A stretch of DNA of 64,000 nt from an uncultured Peptostreptococcaceae bacterium (GTDB lineage Bacteria; Bacillota; Clostridia; Peptostreptococcales; Peptostreptococcaceae): positions 124,001 through 188,000 of the forward strand of contig CALWPP010000001.1 in the NCBI GenBank assembly GCA_944383455.1. The letters are read 5' to 3'. A program made the position numbers and the translations under genes. Of the stretch, positions 26,838-35,229 are shown one piece after another (within the stretch, counting starts at the first letter, position 1; the number at the start of each line of letters is the position of its first letter). The notes below the pieces were generated by a model. The model was not told the origin of the DNA. It saw nothing but the letters and a program-made list of their open reading frames with translations, and did not search any database.

Positions 26838-27179
26838 ATGGATTGTGAAGTAAAAAAACTAACAGGTTTAATTGATGAGATAAGTACTTTTTTTCTAAAA
26901 AATGATTCTAATGAAATGGATATAAAAATAAAAAAAGAAAGTAATCTTTCCAAAGTTTTTTTAACTATTTACAATACTAAATTTAGTGATGAAGATATAG
27001 ATGATTTAAGAGATATTTTAAATATTCCAAGACAATGCGAAGTTGAAGGATTTTATTGGGAACTAATGGGTGATGATGCTAGTGGAGATGAACTTTTTTT
27101 AATTGGTTCTATGATAGACTCTGCAATAGTCGAAAAAAGAGAAAATAACTTATATATTGAAATCGAGAGAAAAAATTAA
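26838..27179 (+). CDS. Small acidic protein of unknown function coupled to the DUF1576 gene
   Basis: 113 residues, soluble, acidic (many Asp/Glu, e.g. FSDEDIDDLRDIL), mixed helix/strand, no signal or membrane segment. I do not recognise the family. ATG at 26838 is one base after the DUF1576 stop and its ribosome site (GAAAGGAG) lies inside that gene's last codons. The two are therefore almost certainly translated together, and this may be a cytosolic partner of the membrane protein. A longer reading from 26811 would overlap the upstream gene and is unlikely. Confidence 0.75.
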   Translation: MDCEVKKLTGLIDEISTFFLKNDSNEMDIKIKKESNLSKVFLTIYNTKFSDEDIDDLRDILNIPRQCEVEGFYWELMGDDASGDELFLIGSMIDSAIVEKRENNLYIEIERKN

Positions 27180-27206
27180 AGGTGTGAACTATACACACCT
27201 TTTTAT
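27176..27206. terminator. Bidirectional terminator
   Basis: Stem AAAGGTGTG/CACACCTTT with T-runs on both strands. It serves the rightward small acidic gene and the leftward helicase-like gene. Confidence 0.88.
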
Positions 27207-30200
27207 AATCTTGGCTTATTCTTTTTACCAAATTTATTAAATATTTTTACAAGATACTTATTATCTTTGCAAACTTCTATTGCTTTTTCGTAGCACTTTG
27301 CACCTTCTTCATATCTTTCCATATCACATAATATATTTCCTTTTAAATTTAAAACTTCATCATCAAGTTCTATTTCAAGAAATTTATCAAAACATTCTAA
27401 AGCCTCATCAAAACATTCCATATCATTTAATATAATACCTTTATTATGAAAAGCATTAACATTTTTATCATTAATATCTATAACTTTATCATAATAATTT
27501 AATGACATATCATCTTTTTTTGTTTTTGAATATATATATGCTATTTTGAAATTAGCTTCTTCATTAAACTCGTCTATTTCAATAATTTCATAGTAATATC
27601 TTAAGGCTTCTTTGTATTTTTTTTGGTAAAGATAACAATTACCAATTAAATTTAATGCCCAAATATCTTTTTTTACTTTTAGATATTCATTTAGGTATTT
27701 TAAAGATGTGTTGTATCTTTTATTACTATATACTGACTCTATCTTTATTTTTAGGTAATCTAAATCTATAGCTTCATCTTTGTCAGATATATTCTCAAGT
27801 CTAGGAGATAATTCTAAGTTCTCGATAACTGTTAAACCACCCTCACTTAAAGGTTTTATATAATTTATTTCAAAATCTCTTTTATACATAGATTTAAAAT
27901 TTGATACTTCGTAATAACCTTCTTTGTGCTTATATTTATCAAAAACTTTTTCTTTTAAATTTTCATAGTAATCTCTATCTTCTTTATAAAGCTCAATAAG
28001 TGAAAGTTTTTTATAGTCTTTTACTTCTTTATTTTCTTCTACCTCTGACTTACTACTGTATAAATAATCTTTTACTCTATGAACTTCCTTAAAAAATATA
28101 TCTTTGTTGTTACTAAAGTATTTTTTCCAAGCATTTAATTCATTGTTCCATTCAACATTCAAATACTCATACTCTTTCTTAGAACTAAGGTCATAATCTA
28201 TTATTTCATTTGCAAGTTTTTCTAAATCATATTTTTCTCTATCTTTAAAATGGTAAAAGTCTGGTTTTTCACTAGTTAAATAAAAATAGTTAAATATATC
28301 AAATAAGTCTTTCTTATTAAACCCATATTCTATTTTATAGTCTTTAAATATATTTTCTAAAACATAGTTATATAATTTTTCTAATTCATCTTCTAAAAGA
28401 GTTAATCTAAAAATTTCTACACTATCTAAATCATATTCATTATTTATATCTTCTTGTAATTCTTTCAATAGTTCGTTTTCATTGTTTATATTTTCTTCTA
28501 ATTCTTCTATTAGTTCGTTTTCTTTATTTTCATCTATTTGTTCAATATTATTTTCTGTTATTTCTTCTGTATCTTTATTTTCTACTTCTAAATCTTCACT
28601 ACTATTTTCTAAATCTTCTCCTAAAATAATTGTGTTTAAGCTAATTTCACAAGAGTTAAATATCTCTTCTAAATTATCAATCATATTTTGATATGGCTCT
28701 TTTAAATTTTCAAAAACTAAAACTTCACAGATTTTATTAAAATACACACTCTCATTAAATAAATTAAAAATATAACTTCCAATAGGTATTAAGTCAATAT
28801 ATTTTTCTGGAAGGTTTTTATAACTTATATTATTTATATTTCTAAATTCATACATTAATTTATTTGGTATTAAGGTTTTTTCTAGGCTACTTTTATAGTA
28901 GTGATTTTCCTCTTTTCCAACATACAAATCTATAATGTTACTTGGATTTATAAAATCTATATTGTGTTTATAATTATCAATAAAACTTATTATAAAAAGT
29001 TCATTTTTTCCATCTAATATATCACCATTTATTCCAATAGATATTATTTGGTTCATTTCAATAGTTGATGTTATAAGTTTTGCTATAAATATATTTTCAA
29101 GGTTTTTTAGCTTAAACTTTTCAACTTCCATACAAAAATCTATCAAAACATCTATTTCTGAGTTTTCAAAATTATCTACTTTTTGACTTTTAACTTCAGG
29201 CTCATCATCAGGTAATAAAATATCACATTTTATATCTTTTTCTAAAAGTAAATTTTTAATAACTTTCGCTTGATTTTCGTTGTAAGTAATTATTAAAGTA
29301 TTTTTATAAGACTCTTTTTTATTACTAAAATCTATATAAGTGTTAACTATAAAGTTATTTCTTTCATCATTATGAGATATTTCTTCTTCAATATCATCAA
29401 AATCACTATATATTTCTATATCTGTATAGTATTCTTTCATAGTTGGCTTTGATAATATTTCTCTATTTATAAGAGAACCTATAGTAGTTATATGACATAT
29501 TCCATCTGTAAATATTTTAGATAAAACTCCAACATTATTTTCTTCGTTTCTTCTAATACTAGATGTAAGACCTATTATTTTTAGATAATTTTTACAGTTA
29601 TTTTCTAATATATTAATTACATTTTTATATACATTTGAAATTGCATAGTTAGCTTCATCAATTATTAAACAAATACTATCTTTATTATTTTCTATCCAAT
29701 TTTTTAAATGTTTTTCATCTTTGTTTAAAATAAGACTTGATAGCACTACAAAATCATCATCTTTTTGTAAATTACTTATTTTATCATAGTTCTTTGATAT
29801 AATCCTATAATTAAAACTATTTATATTTGGTATATTTTCCTCTCCAGATAAATCAAATAAAGAGCTTTTTACTTTTTCCAAAGAGTCATATCTGCTACTA
29901 ATCCAAAGTACCTTCTTTTTGCTTCCTATAATATTATTAAGAGCCCAGTAAACTCCAGTAAAAGTTTTTCCACCATTATTTGGTATAACCAAAATAGCTT
30001 TATAAATATCATTTTCATTACTTTGATTTAATGATTTTATAGCTTCTTTTTGATGAATAAAAAAGTTATTAATAATATATTTTGAAGTTGCTAACTCTAC
30101 ATCTTCAAATTCTTCATCATCTTCTCCAACATTATTATTTATACTTTCTTCATTTTTTTCTATATTTTCGATATTTTCAATATCTGATTCTTCATTTGAT

Positions 30201-30532
30201 TTAATGTCTAATAAATAATTTTCTGTATTTTCACTATCATCTACTTTATTGATATTTATTTCTTCTGATAATTCATTTTCTGTAAAATCACTTATCTTTA
30301 CTTCTTTTCCTTTTTCATAAACATTAACATCTTCATGATGTTCTTGTATAGTTTCTTTAACTTTTTCAGTTCTTAATATTATATCTTTACCTTCATTATC
30401 TTTAAATTTATATGCATATTCATCTTCATTTTGTGTTGAATTTATATTATAAGTATTATCTATTTCTAATCTATTTCTTTTTTTTATTTTTCTTAAATAT
30501 ATAGTTCCTGAAAATTTATCATTAAATTCCAT
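27203..30532 (-). CDS. Large helicase-like (SF2) protein with C-terminal TPR repeats
   Basis: 1109 residues. An N-terminal region of about 150 residues, acidic towards its end, precedes a superfamily II core. The core has Walker A PNNGGKT (about 184-190), Ia-like LWISSR, Walker B DEAN (about 292-295) and motif III TSS (about 323-325). The second RecA lobe spans about 410-520. Its motif VI position, usually QMIGRGLR, reads MNQIISIGIN (about 493-502), so the arginine finger is missing. Motif V is also altered (EVEKFKL). An acidic linker (about 660-720), a helical domain and about five TPRs (about 945-1095) follow. It may act as a scaffold or switch. Function unknown. ATG follows AGGGAGAAGTTT. 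Confidence 0.75.
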   Translation of the reverse strand: MEFNDKFSGTIYLRKIKKRNRLEIDNTYNINSTQNEDEYAYKFKDNEGKDIILRTEKVKETIQEHHEDVNVYEKGKEVKISDFTENELSEEININKVDDSENTENYLLDIKSNEESDIENIENIEKNEESINNNVGEDDEEFEDVELATSKYIINNFFIHQKEAIKSLNQSNENDIYKAILVIPNNGGKTFTGVYWALNNIIGSKKKVLWISSRYDSLEKVKSSLFDLSGEENIPNINSFNYRIISKNYDKISNLQKDDDFVVLSSLILNKDEKHLKNWIENNKDSICLIIDEANYAISNVYKNVINILENNCKNYLKIIGLTSSIRRNEENNVGVLSKIFTDGICHITTIGSLINREILSKPTMKEYYTDIEIYSDFDDIEEEISHNDERNNFIVNTYIDFSNKKESYKNTLIITYNENQAKVIKNLLLEKDIKCDILLPDDEPEVKSQKVDNFENSEIDVLIDFCMEVEKFKLKNLENIFIAKLITSTIEMNQIISIGINGDILDGKNELFIISFIDNYKHNIDFINPSNIIDLYVGKEENHYYKSSLEKTLIPNKLMYEFRNINNISYKNLPEKYIDLIPIGSYIFNLFNESVYFNKICEVLVFENLKEPYQNMIDNLEEIFNSCEISLNTIILGEDLENSSEDLEVENKDTEEITENNIEQIDENKENELIEELEENINNENELLKELQEDINNEYDLDSVEIFRLTLLEDELEKLYNYVLENIFKDYKIEYGFNKKDLFDIFNYFYLTSEKPDFYHFKDREKYDLEKLANEIIDYDLSSKKEYEYLNVEWNNELNAWKKYFSNNKDIFFKEVHRVKDYLYSSKSEVEENKEVKDYKKLSLIELYKEDRDYYENLKEKVFDKYKHKEGYYEVSNFKSMYKRDFEINYIKPLSEGGLTVIENLELSPRLENISDKDEAIDLDYLKIKIESVYSNKRYNTSLKYLNEYLKVKKDIWALNLIGNCYLYQKKYKEALRYYYEIIEIDEFNEEANFKIAYIYSKTKKDDMSLNYYDKVIDINDKNVNAFHNKGIILNDMECFDEALECFDKFLEIELDDEVLNLKGNILCDMERYEEGAKCYEKAIEVCKDNKYLVKIFNKFGKKNKPRL

Positions 30533-30601
30533 AAACTTCTCCCTAAAGTTATTATAATATTATATTGATTATACAATATATTTTTAAGTTATAACAATAC
30601 T

Positions 30602-30634
30602 AAAAGAGATATTGCAAAAAGCAATATCTTTTTT
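30602..30634 (-). terminator. Intrinsic terminator of the PH-domain gene
   Basis: Stem AAAGATATTGC/GCAATATCTCTTT on the leftward strand, then T-rich. It separates the PH gene from the helicase-like gene 70 bases further on. Confidence 0.85.
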
Positions 30635-30639
30635 ATAAA

Positions 30640-31266
30640 TTATGCCTGAATATATTTTAAGAAAGTTTCTGAAAAGTCTCTTTGCTTAAATTCTTTTATA
30701 CTTTCATTTAAAAATTTATTGTTAAACTCTACTATATTTTTATAAGCATCTACAATAGATTCATTTTGTTGTATTCCTGACTTACTAAAAACACTACTTG
30801 CTAAATCTAAACTATTTTTATTATTTTCAAGATACATATTATTAAAATATTGTATTCTTCCTATTTCAAATAAAGCTTTGTAAAGATCTTTTAGTTGTTC
30901 TATTTGATTTTTATCCACATCTATACTAAAACTTATATTACCTAAACTAAATTTTATTTCAACATCTAAATCAATATGCCCAGCAGTTTCTATAAAAACA
31001 TTACTCACATAATAGTTTAAAAACTCATATCTATTTACTACTCTTTTTTTAGAAACAGCACTAGAGCCGTCAACATGTATTACAGCATAGTTTGTAAATA
31101 CATACTCATCTGATTTTGATTTTATAACAAAAAATATTTTTTCGTTATCCTCATGAAATATATAATCATCTCCATCAACTTTGTCAAAATCACTTGGAGA
31201 TATTATTTTTCCTATATCAGATAATCCTAAAGTATCTGATGCTATTTTTCCAAAAATTCCTGCCAT
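30640..31266 (-). CDS. PH-domain protein, YvbH-like
   Basis: 208 residues, no signal or membrane segment. The first about 125 residues look like a bacterial pleckstrin-homology domain (strands around DDYIFHEDNEKIFFVIKSK and FTNYAVIHVDG). The remainder is a helical oligomerisation region, as in B. subtilis YvbH. Biochemical role of the family is not established; bacterial PH domains often mediate membrane or stress-linked protein contacts. It reads in the same direction as the helicase-like gene, but a terminator lies between them. Start ATG after AGGGG. Confidence 0.75.
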   Translation of the reverse strand: MAGIFGKIASDTLGLSDIGKIISPSDFDKVDGDDYIFHEDNEKIFFVIKSKSDEYVFTNYAVIHVDGSSAVSKKRVVNRYEFLNYYVSNVFIETAGHIDLDVEIKFSLGNISFSIDVDKNQIEQLKDLYKALFEIGRIQYFNNMYLENNKNSLDLASSVFSKSGIQQNESIVDAYKNIVEFNNKFLNESIKEFKQRDFSETFLKYIQA

Positions 31267-31405
31267 AAAAACCCCTCAAATATTTATAAAAATCTAACTA
31301 AATTATACCATAATAATAAATTCTATAAAATATATATTATATTTTTTATTTGTATATAAATATTAAAATGTAATTTTGCTAAAAATAACTTAAAAAGGTG
31401 ATTTA

Positions 31406-31768
31406 ATGAAAAAGAATACTTTTAGTATAAAAAATGCTTTTATAGGAATTTTTACGGGATTTATTAATGGTATTTTTGGTTCTGGTGGTGGAACACTCTT
31501 AGTTCCAATACTAAATAATATTTTAAAAATCGAAGAACATAAATCTCATGCAACAGCACTTGGTATAATAATTTTTCTAACTACTACAAGTTCTATTATT
31601 TATATTTCAAAAGGAACTTACGATATAAAACTTACATATCAAGTTGCAATAGGAAGTATAGTTGGTGGTGTAGTTGGTGCAAAACTCCTTTGTAAAGTTA
31701 CAGGAAAATTTCTTAGAATTACTTTTGGAATAATAATGATAATAGCATCTATAAGGATGGTGTTTTAA
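31406..31768 (+). CDS. TauE/SafE-family half transporter, first subunit
   Basis: 120 residues with about four membrane helices, half the size of a standard TauE/SafE (TSUP) permease. The GFINGIFGSGGGTLLVP motif (about 17-33) and the second GGVVGAKL motif (about 91-98) are family signatures. TSUP proteins export sulfite, sulfoacetate or related organic anions. Stop and next start overlap as TAATG, so both halves should be made together and probably form a heterodimer. A leucine-rich ATG start follows AAAGGTGATTTA. Confidence 0.85.
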   Translation: MKKNTFSIKNAFIGIFTGFINGIFGSGGGTLLVPILNNILKIEEHKSHATALGIIIFLTTTSSIIYISKGTYDIKLTYQVAIGSIVGGVVGAKLLCKVTGKFLRITFGIIMIIASIRMVF

Positions 31769-32139
31769 TGATAAACTATATTATAGGTTTTTTTGCTGGA
31801 ATTATAGGTGGAATGGGAATGGGTGGAGGAACTATTTTAATTCCTGCACTAATATTATTTACGAATATAGACCCAAAAATTGCCCAAAGTGTAAATTTAC
31901 TCTCATCAATCCCAATGACTATATTTGCACTTATAATTCACATCAAAAATAAAAAAGTTGAATTTAGTATAATAAAGTCAATAGCAATATTTGGAGTTCT
32001 TGGAGCAATATGTGGTTCATTTTTAGCAAATTATATCTCATCAAACATATTAAAAAAAGTTTTTGGTATATTTTTATTTATAGTTGGATGCATTGAGGTT
32101 AAAAAAGGTATTTGTATGAAAAAAAATAAGGGGAATTAG
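31768..32139 (+). CDS. TauE/SafE-family half transporter, second subunit
   Basis: 123 residues, about four membrane helices, homologous to the first half. It has GFFAGIIGGMGMGGGTILIPAL-type glycine motif (about 7-28), then ICGSFLANYI (about 81-90) and a basic C-terminal tail. Its ATG shares a base with the upstream stop, with AAGGATGG as ribosome site. I see no sign of frameshift: each half has its own start and its own complete motif, so a two-gene transporter is more likely than a broken single gene. Confidence 0.85.
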   Translation: MINYIIGFFAGIIGGMGMGGGTILIPALILFTNIDPKIAQSVNLLSSIPMTIFALIIHIKNKKVEFSIIKSIAIFGVLGAICGSFLANYISSNILKKVFGIFLFIVGCIEVKKGICMKKNKGN

Positions 32140-32152
32140 TTCCCCTCTTAAA
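32126..32152 (+). terminator. Intrinsic terminator overlapping the stop codon of the second TauE half
   Basis: Stem AGGGGAA/TTCCCCT with the TAG stop in the loop, followed by a short mixed T-run (CTTAAAAT). Confidence 0.65.
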
Positions 32153-32193
32153 ATATAACATAATAAATAGTTTATATAACTAATCTATTCACA

Positions 32194-32838
32194 TTAAATT
32201 AATATTTCTCCATCTTTTTCAGATAAATAAAACTCATCTAATACAGTAATATTTGCAGTTGCCCTAGTTATATCAGTTATTTTATTTACAAATTCATCTA
32301 CTCTTTCTTTTCTTGAATAAATAATAAGTTCAACATCATTTAAGTATAAAGTATCTTTCACAAAATAATTCATATTCATAATCTCATTTTGAACTTTTCC
32401 AAGTTGATTGTAGTCTATTTTTATTCTAACTTCTTTGTATAAAACTTTTTCAACTATCTTAGCTGACTCTATTCCAATTTTTGCTCCTTTAGTGTACGCT
32501 CTAACAAGCCCTCCTGCACCAAGTTTTACACCACCAAAATATCTAGTAACAACTACAACCACATCTCTTAAGTCTTCTTTTTTTATTACTTCAAGAGTTG
32601 GAATTCCAGCAGTTCCTTGAGGCTCACCATCATCACTATATCTTTGTATATTCATATTTTTGCCGACCGTATATGCCCAAACGTTATGAGTTGCATCTTT
32701 ATGTTTTTTCTTTATCTCATTAATAAACTCAACTGCCTCTTCTTCAGTTTTTATAGGCTTTGCATATCCTATAAAAGTAGATTTTTCTATTATAATTTCA
32801 TCACTTGAAAACTCGTGTAAAGTTTTATAATTAGCCAT
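32194..32838 (-). CDS. yigZ: YigZ/IMPACT family protein
   Basis: 214 residues, the usual length. The N-terminal UPF0029 domain carries the signature around YSDDGEPQGTAG (about 67-78) and VTRYFGGVKLGAGGLVRAY (about 97-115); the C-terminal DUF1949 domain follows. The family is related to the eukaryotic translation regulator IMPACT; in bacteria the role is unclear. Start ATG follows GGGAGGGTTTTT. Single gene, no clear terminator in the 55 bases below. Confidence 0.93.
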   Translation of the reverse strand: MANYKTLHEFSSDEIIIEKSTFIGYAKPIKTEEEAVEFINEIKKKHKDATHNVWAYTVGKNMNIQRYSDDGEPQGTAGIPTLEVIKKEDLRDVVVVVTRYFGGVKLGAGGLVRAYTKGAKIGIESAKIVEKVLYKEVRIKIDYNQLGKVQNEIMNMNYFVKDTLYLNDVELIIYSRKERVDEFVNKITDITRATANITVLDEFYLSEKDGEILI

Positions 32839-32904
32839 AAAAACCCTCCCAAATGCTTATAGCCCAATTATAGTATAAACTAAAATTTATATTAATATTT
32901 AGTC

Positions 32905-34188
32905 CTAACCTTTTATTATATACTCTTTGTAAATATTATAGTCTTCTTCATCTAAACTAACTCTTAATTTAGTTCCATCTTCAACGTATTCAAATTCATC
33001 AACGCTATACTTATCTTTTATTTTACTAAATATATGACCTTTATCATAAGGCAGTAAAAGAAAAACATCGTATGTATTCTTCATAACTGCTTGTTGAATC
33101 ATATTTAAAAGTTTGTCCATATTTATACCTTTTTTAGCAGAAATATAAATAATGTCTTCTCTATTTTTAGGATAAATATCAAGTTCTAATTTATCTATTT
33201 TATTATAAACTAAAATTATTGGCTTATCAGTTACATTAAGCTCTTTTAAAACAGACTCTGTGGTATTTTTTTGAAGCTCATAACTTGAGTTTGTAGCATC
33301 AATAACATGTAATATTAAATCTGCATACTTCACTTCCTCAAGTGTTGCTTTAAATGCTTCAACCAAGTCGTGTGGAAGTTTACTTACAAACCCTACTGTA
33401 TCAACTACTAAAAATTCTTTTTTATTAGGTAAAATAGCTTTTCTTAATGTAACATCAAGAGTTGCAAAAAGCATATCTTTTGCCATTACTTCTTTTTCTT
33501 TATCATAATCTTTATGAGTTTTTATTAACTCATTTAAAAGTGTCGATTTACCTGCATTAGTATACCCAACAAGTGCTACTATAGGAAGGTTTGACTTTAA
33601 TCTTTGAACTCTTTGAGTTTCTCTATTTTTTTTAACTTCTCTTAATTCTCTTCTTATATCAGCTGCTTTATTTAGTATATTTCTTTTATCAATTTCAAGT
33701 TTTTGCTCTCCTGGTCCTCTAGTTCCAATCCCAGCACCAGTTCTACTCATCTGCCCACCTATTCCATAAAGCCTTGGTAGTCTATATTTAAGTTGAGCAA
33801 GTTCAACTTGAAGTTTACCTTCCTTACTTAAAGCTCTTTGTGCAAATATATCAAGTATTAAAGTAGTTCTATCTATTATTTTTATCCCAACAACTTCTTC
33901 TATATTTCTTATATGAGCACCAGATAATTCATCATTAAAAATTACCATTGTAGCTCCAAGTGAATCGCTGTATGCTTTTATTTCTTCAACTTTTCCTTTT
34001 CCTACATAATAAGTGCTATCTTTTGATTGTCTATTTTGAATTAAACTTCCAACAACTTCTGCACCAGCAGCCTTTGTAAGTTCCTTTAATTCTTCCATTG
34101 ACTCGTTTATATCTATATTATCATCTCTTTTTGTAGCTGATGTTATATTAAGTCCAACTAACAAAGCTTTTTCTATTTTATCTTCCAA
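32905..34188 (-). CDS. hflX: Ribosome-associated GTPase HflX
   Basis: 427 residues. The N-terminal HflX domain (about 1-110, with STYYVGKGKVEEI and VIFNDELSGAHIRN) is followed by a coiled linker. The G domain has G1 GYTNAGKST (about 205-213), G3 DTVGFVSKLPHDLVEAF (about 259-275) and G4 NKID (about 325-328). HflX splits or rescues stalled 70S/100S ribosomes after stress. Start is TTG at 34188, spaced behind GAAGGTGATTTT in the same style as several other TTG starts here. Single-gene unit. Confidence 0.95.
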   Translation of the reverse strand: MEDKIEKALLVGLNITSATKRDDNIDINESMEELKELTKAAGAEVVGSLIQNRQSKDSTYYVGKGKVEEIKAYSDSLGATMVIFNDELSGAHIRNIEEVVGIKIIDRTTLILDIFAQRALSKEGKLQVELAQLKYRLPRLYGIGGQMSRTGAGIGTRGPGEQKLEIDKRNILNKAADIRRELREVKKNRETQRVQRLKSNLPIVALVGYTNAGKSTLLNELIKTHKDYDKEKEVMAKDMLFATLDVTLRKAILPNKKEFLVVDTVGFVSKLPHDLVEAFKATLEEVKYADLILHVIDATNSSYELQKNTTESVLKELNVTDKPIILVYNKIDKLELDIYPKNREDIIYISAKKGINMDKLLNMIQQAVMKNTYDVFLLLPYDKGHIFSKIKDKYSVDEFEYVEDGTKLRVSLDEEDYNIYKEYIIKG

Positions 34189-34298
34189 AAAATCACCTTC
34201 TTTTATTATTTTTTGTTTAGTGTTTACTTATTTGGTTATTTTTATTATTATACCATTACAATACTAATTGGTAAAAATATTTTGGAAAGGAAAATAAT

Positions 34299-34556
34299 AT
34301 GAGTCATAAATTTTTTAACAATAAAGAATGTGAATACTTCCCTTGTCATAAAACTAATAAACCAGATGAGTTTAACTGTTTATTTTGTTTTTGTCCACTT
34401 TATGCACTTGGTAAAAACTGTGGTGGAAATCCAAAATTTTTAGAAAATGGAGTAAAAGATTGTTCTAGTTGTATGCTTCCTCACAACAAAAATAACTTTG
34501 ACTTTATAATGAATAAATTCTATGAAATTGTTGAAGTTACTAAAAAGAATAGTTAG
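34299..34556 (+). CDS. Small cysteine-rich protein (Cys-rich small domain, PF04071-like)
   Basis: 85 residues with nine cysteines, in the pattern [21 protein letters not shown] and CSSCMLPH. This looks like the cysteine-rich small domain family found in anaerobes, often presumed to bind metal or an iron-sulfur cluster. A role is not known; some relatives lie near cobalamin genes, which are absent here. No signal peptide. ATG follows GGAAAGGAAAATAAT; it ends in a shared terminator. Confidence 0.8.
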   Translation: MSHKFFNNKECEYFPCHKTNKPDEFNCLFCFCPLYALGKNCGGNPKFLENGVKDCSSCMLPHNKNNFDFIMNKFYEIVEVTKKNS

Positions 34557-34565
34557 TAATTTATA

Positions 34566-34602
34566 AAAAATTAAAAGGAGGTACGCCTCCTTTTAATTTT
34601 TA
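34566..34602. terminator. Bidirectional terminator
   Basis: Perfect stem AAAAGGAGG/CCTCCTTTT (34573-34594), T-rich on both sides; serves the Cys-rich gene and the leftward membrane-protein gene. Confidence 0.88.
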
Positions 34603-35228
34603 TTTATTCTATTTTTAGAAAGTTTATATATAGTATAAAGTAAAATACTACTTAAAAATATAAGTAAAAGTATCATAATTCCACAATGAAGAAAAAACTC
34701 TGCTGGCAAAATATTTATCACTGGGTCTAAATCAGGGTCAAAAATCCAATAATCATTTCTAAAAAATATTTTATGAAAAATAACAAAACTTTTTTCAAAA
34801 TTAAACACTATTGGTATAAATAATATTATTGGTAACAAAAAAAGGGATAAGGATACATACTTAATAAGATTTATATTCTTTTCTTTAATATTTTTGTAAA
34901 TTGCAATTATCCCAATAAAGCTACAAACTACAAATAATTGTCTTAACCTAATAAAAATATCCCTTACTTCTTCAAAATGAATTTTTCCTTCTTCTGAATA
35001 TTTGATAGTTGGCATATGAAACTCTTTTTCATATCCTAAATTATAATCAATTAAATAGTCATAATTTAGGATTATTTCTTCTTTTGATAAGTTAGATATA
35101 CTTTCTATGTCTAGATAGTCTATATCAAAATAATAAAGTTCTTTAAACCTTAAAGTAAAGTTTACACAAAGTATGATTATACTTATACTTATAAAAATCG
35201 AATATAAAAAATTTATAGCTTTATTCAT
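34593..35228 (-). CDS. Membrane protein of unknown function
   Basis: 211 residues. Hydrophobic segments lie at about 7-27, 96-112, 122-142 and 175-200, with an acidic extracytoplasmic-looking region (about 30-85, rich in Asp/Glu/Tyr). I do not recognise a family. It starts one base after the ABC-F stop (TAATATG) without a clear ribosome site, so expression probably depends on translation of the ABC-F gene. It might modulate or simply accompany that ATPase; nothing in the sequence decides this. Confidence 0.65.
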   Translation of the reverse strand: MNKAINFLYSIFISISIIILCVNFTLRFKELYYFDIDYLDIESISNLSKEEIILNYDYLIDYNLGYEKEFHMPTIKYSEEGKIHFEEVRDIFIRLRQLFVVCSFIGIIAIYKNIKEKNINLIKYVSLSLFLLPIILFIPIVFNFEKSFVIFHKIFFRNDYWIFDPDLDPVINILPAEFFLHCGIMILLLIFLSSILLYTIYKLSKNRINKN

Positions 35229-35229
35229 A

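Noticed and set aside
31406-32139. TauE/SafE gene broken by a frameshift
   Set aside because: Each half has its own start, ribosome site and complete family motif, and the overlap is the common TAATG type.
32905-34188. HflX gene linked to an hfq-hflK/C region
   Set aside because: The neighbours are unrelated; the gene is simply alone here.
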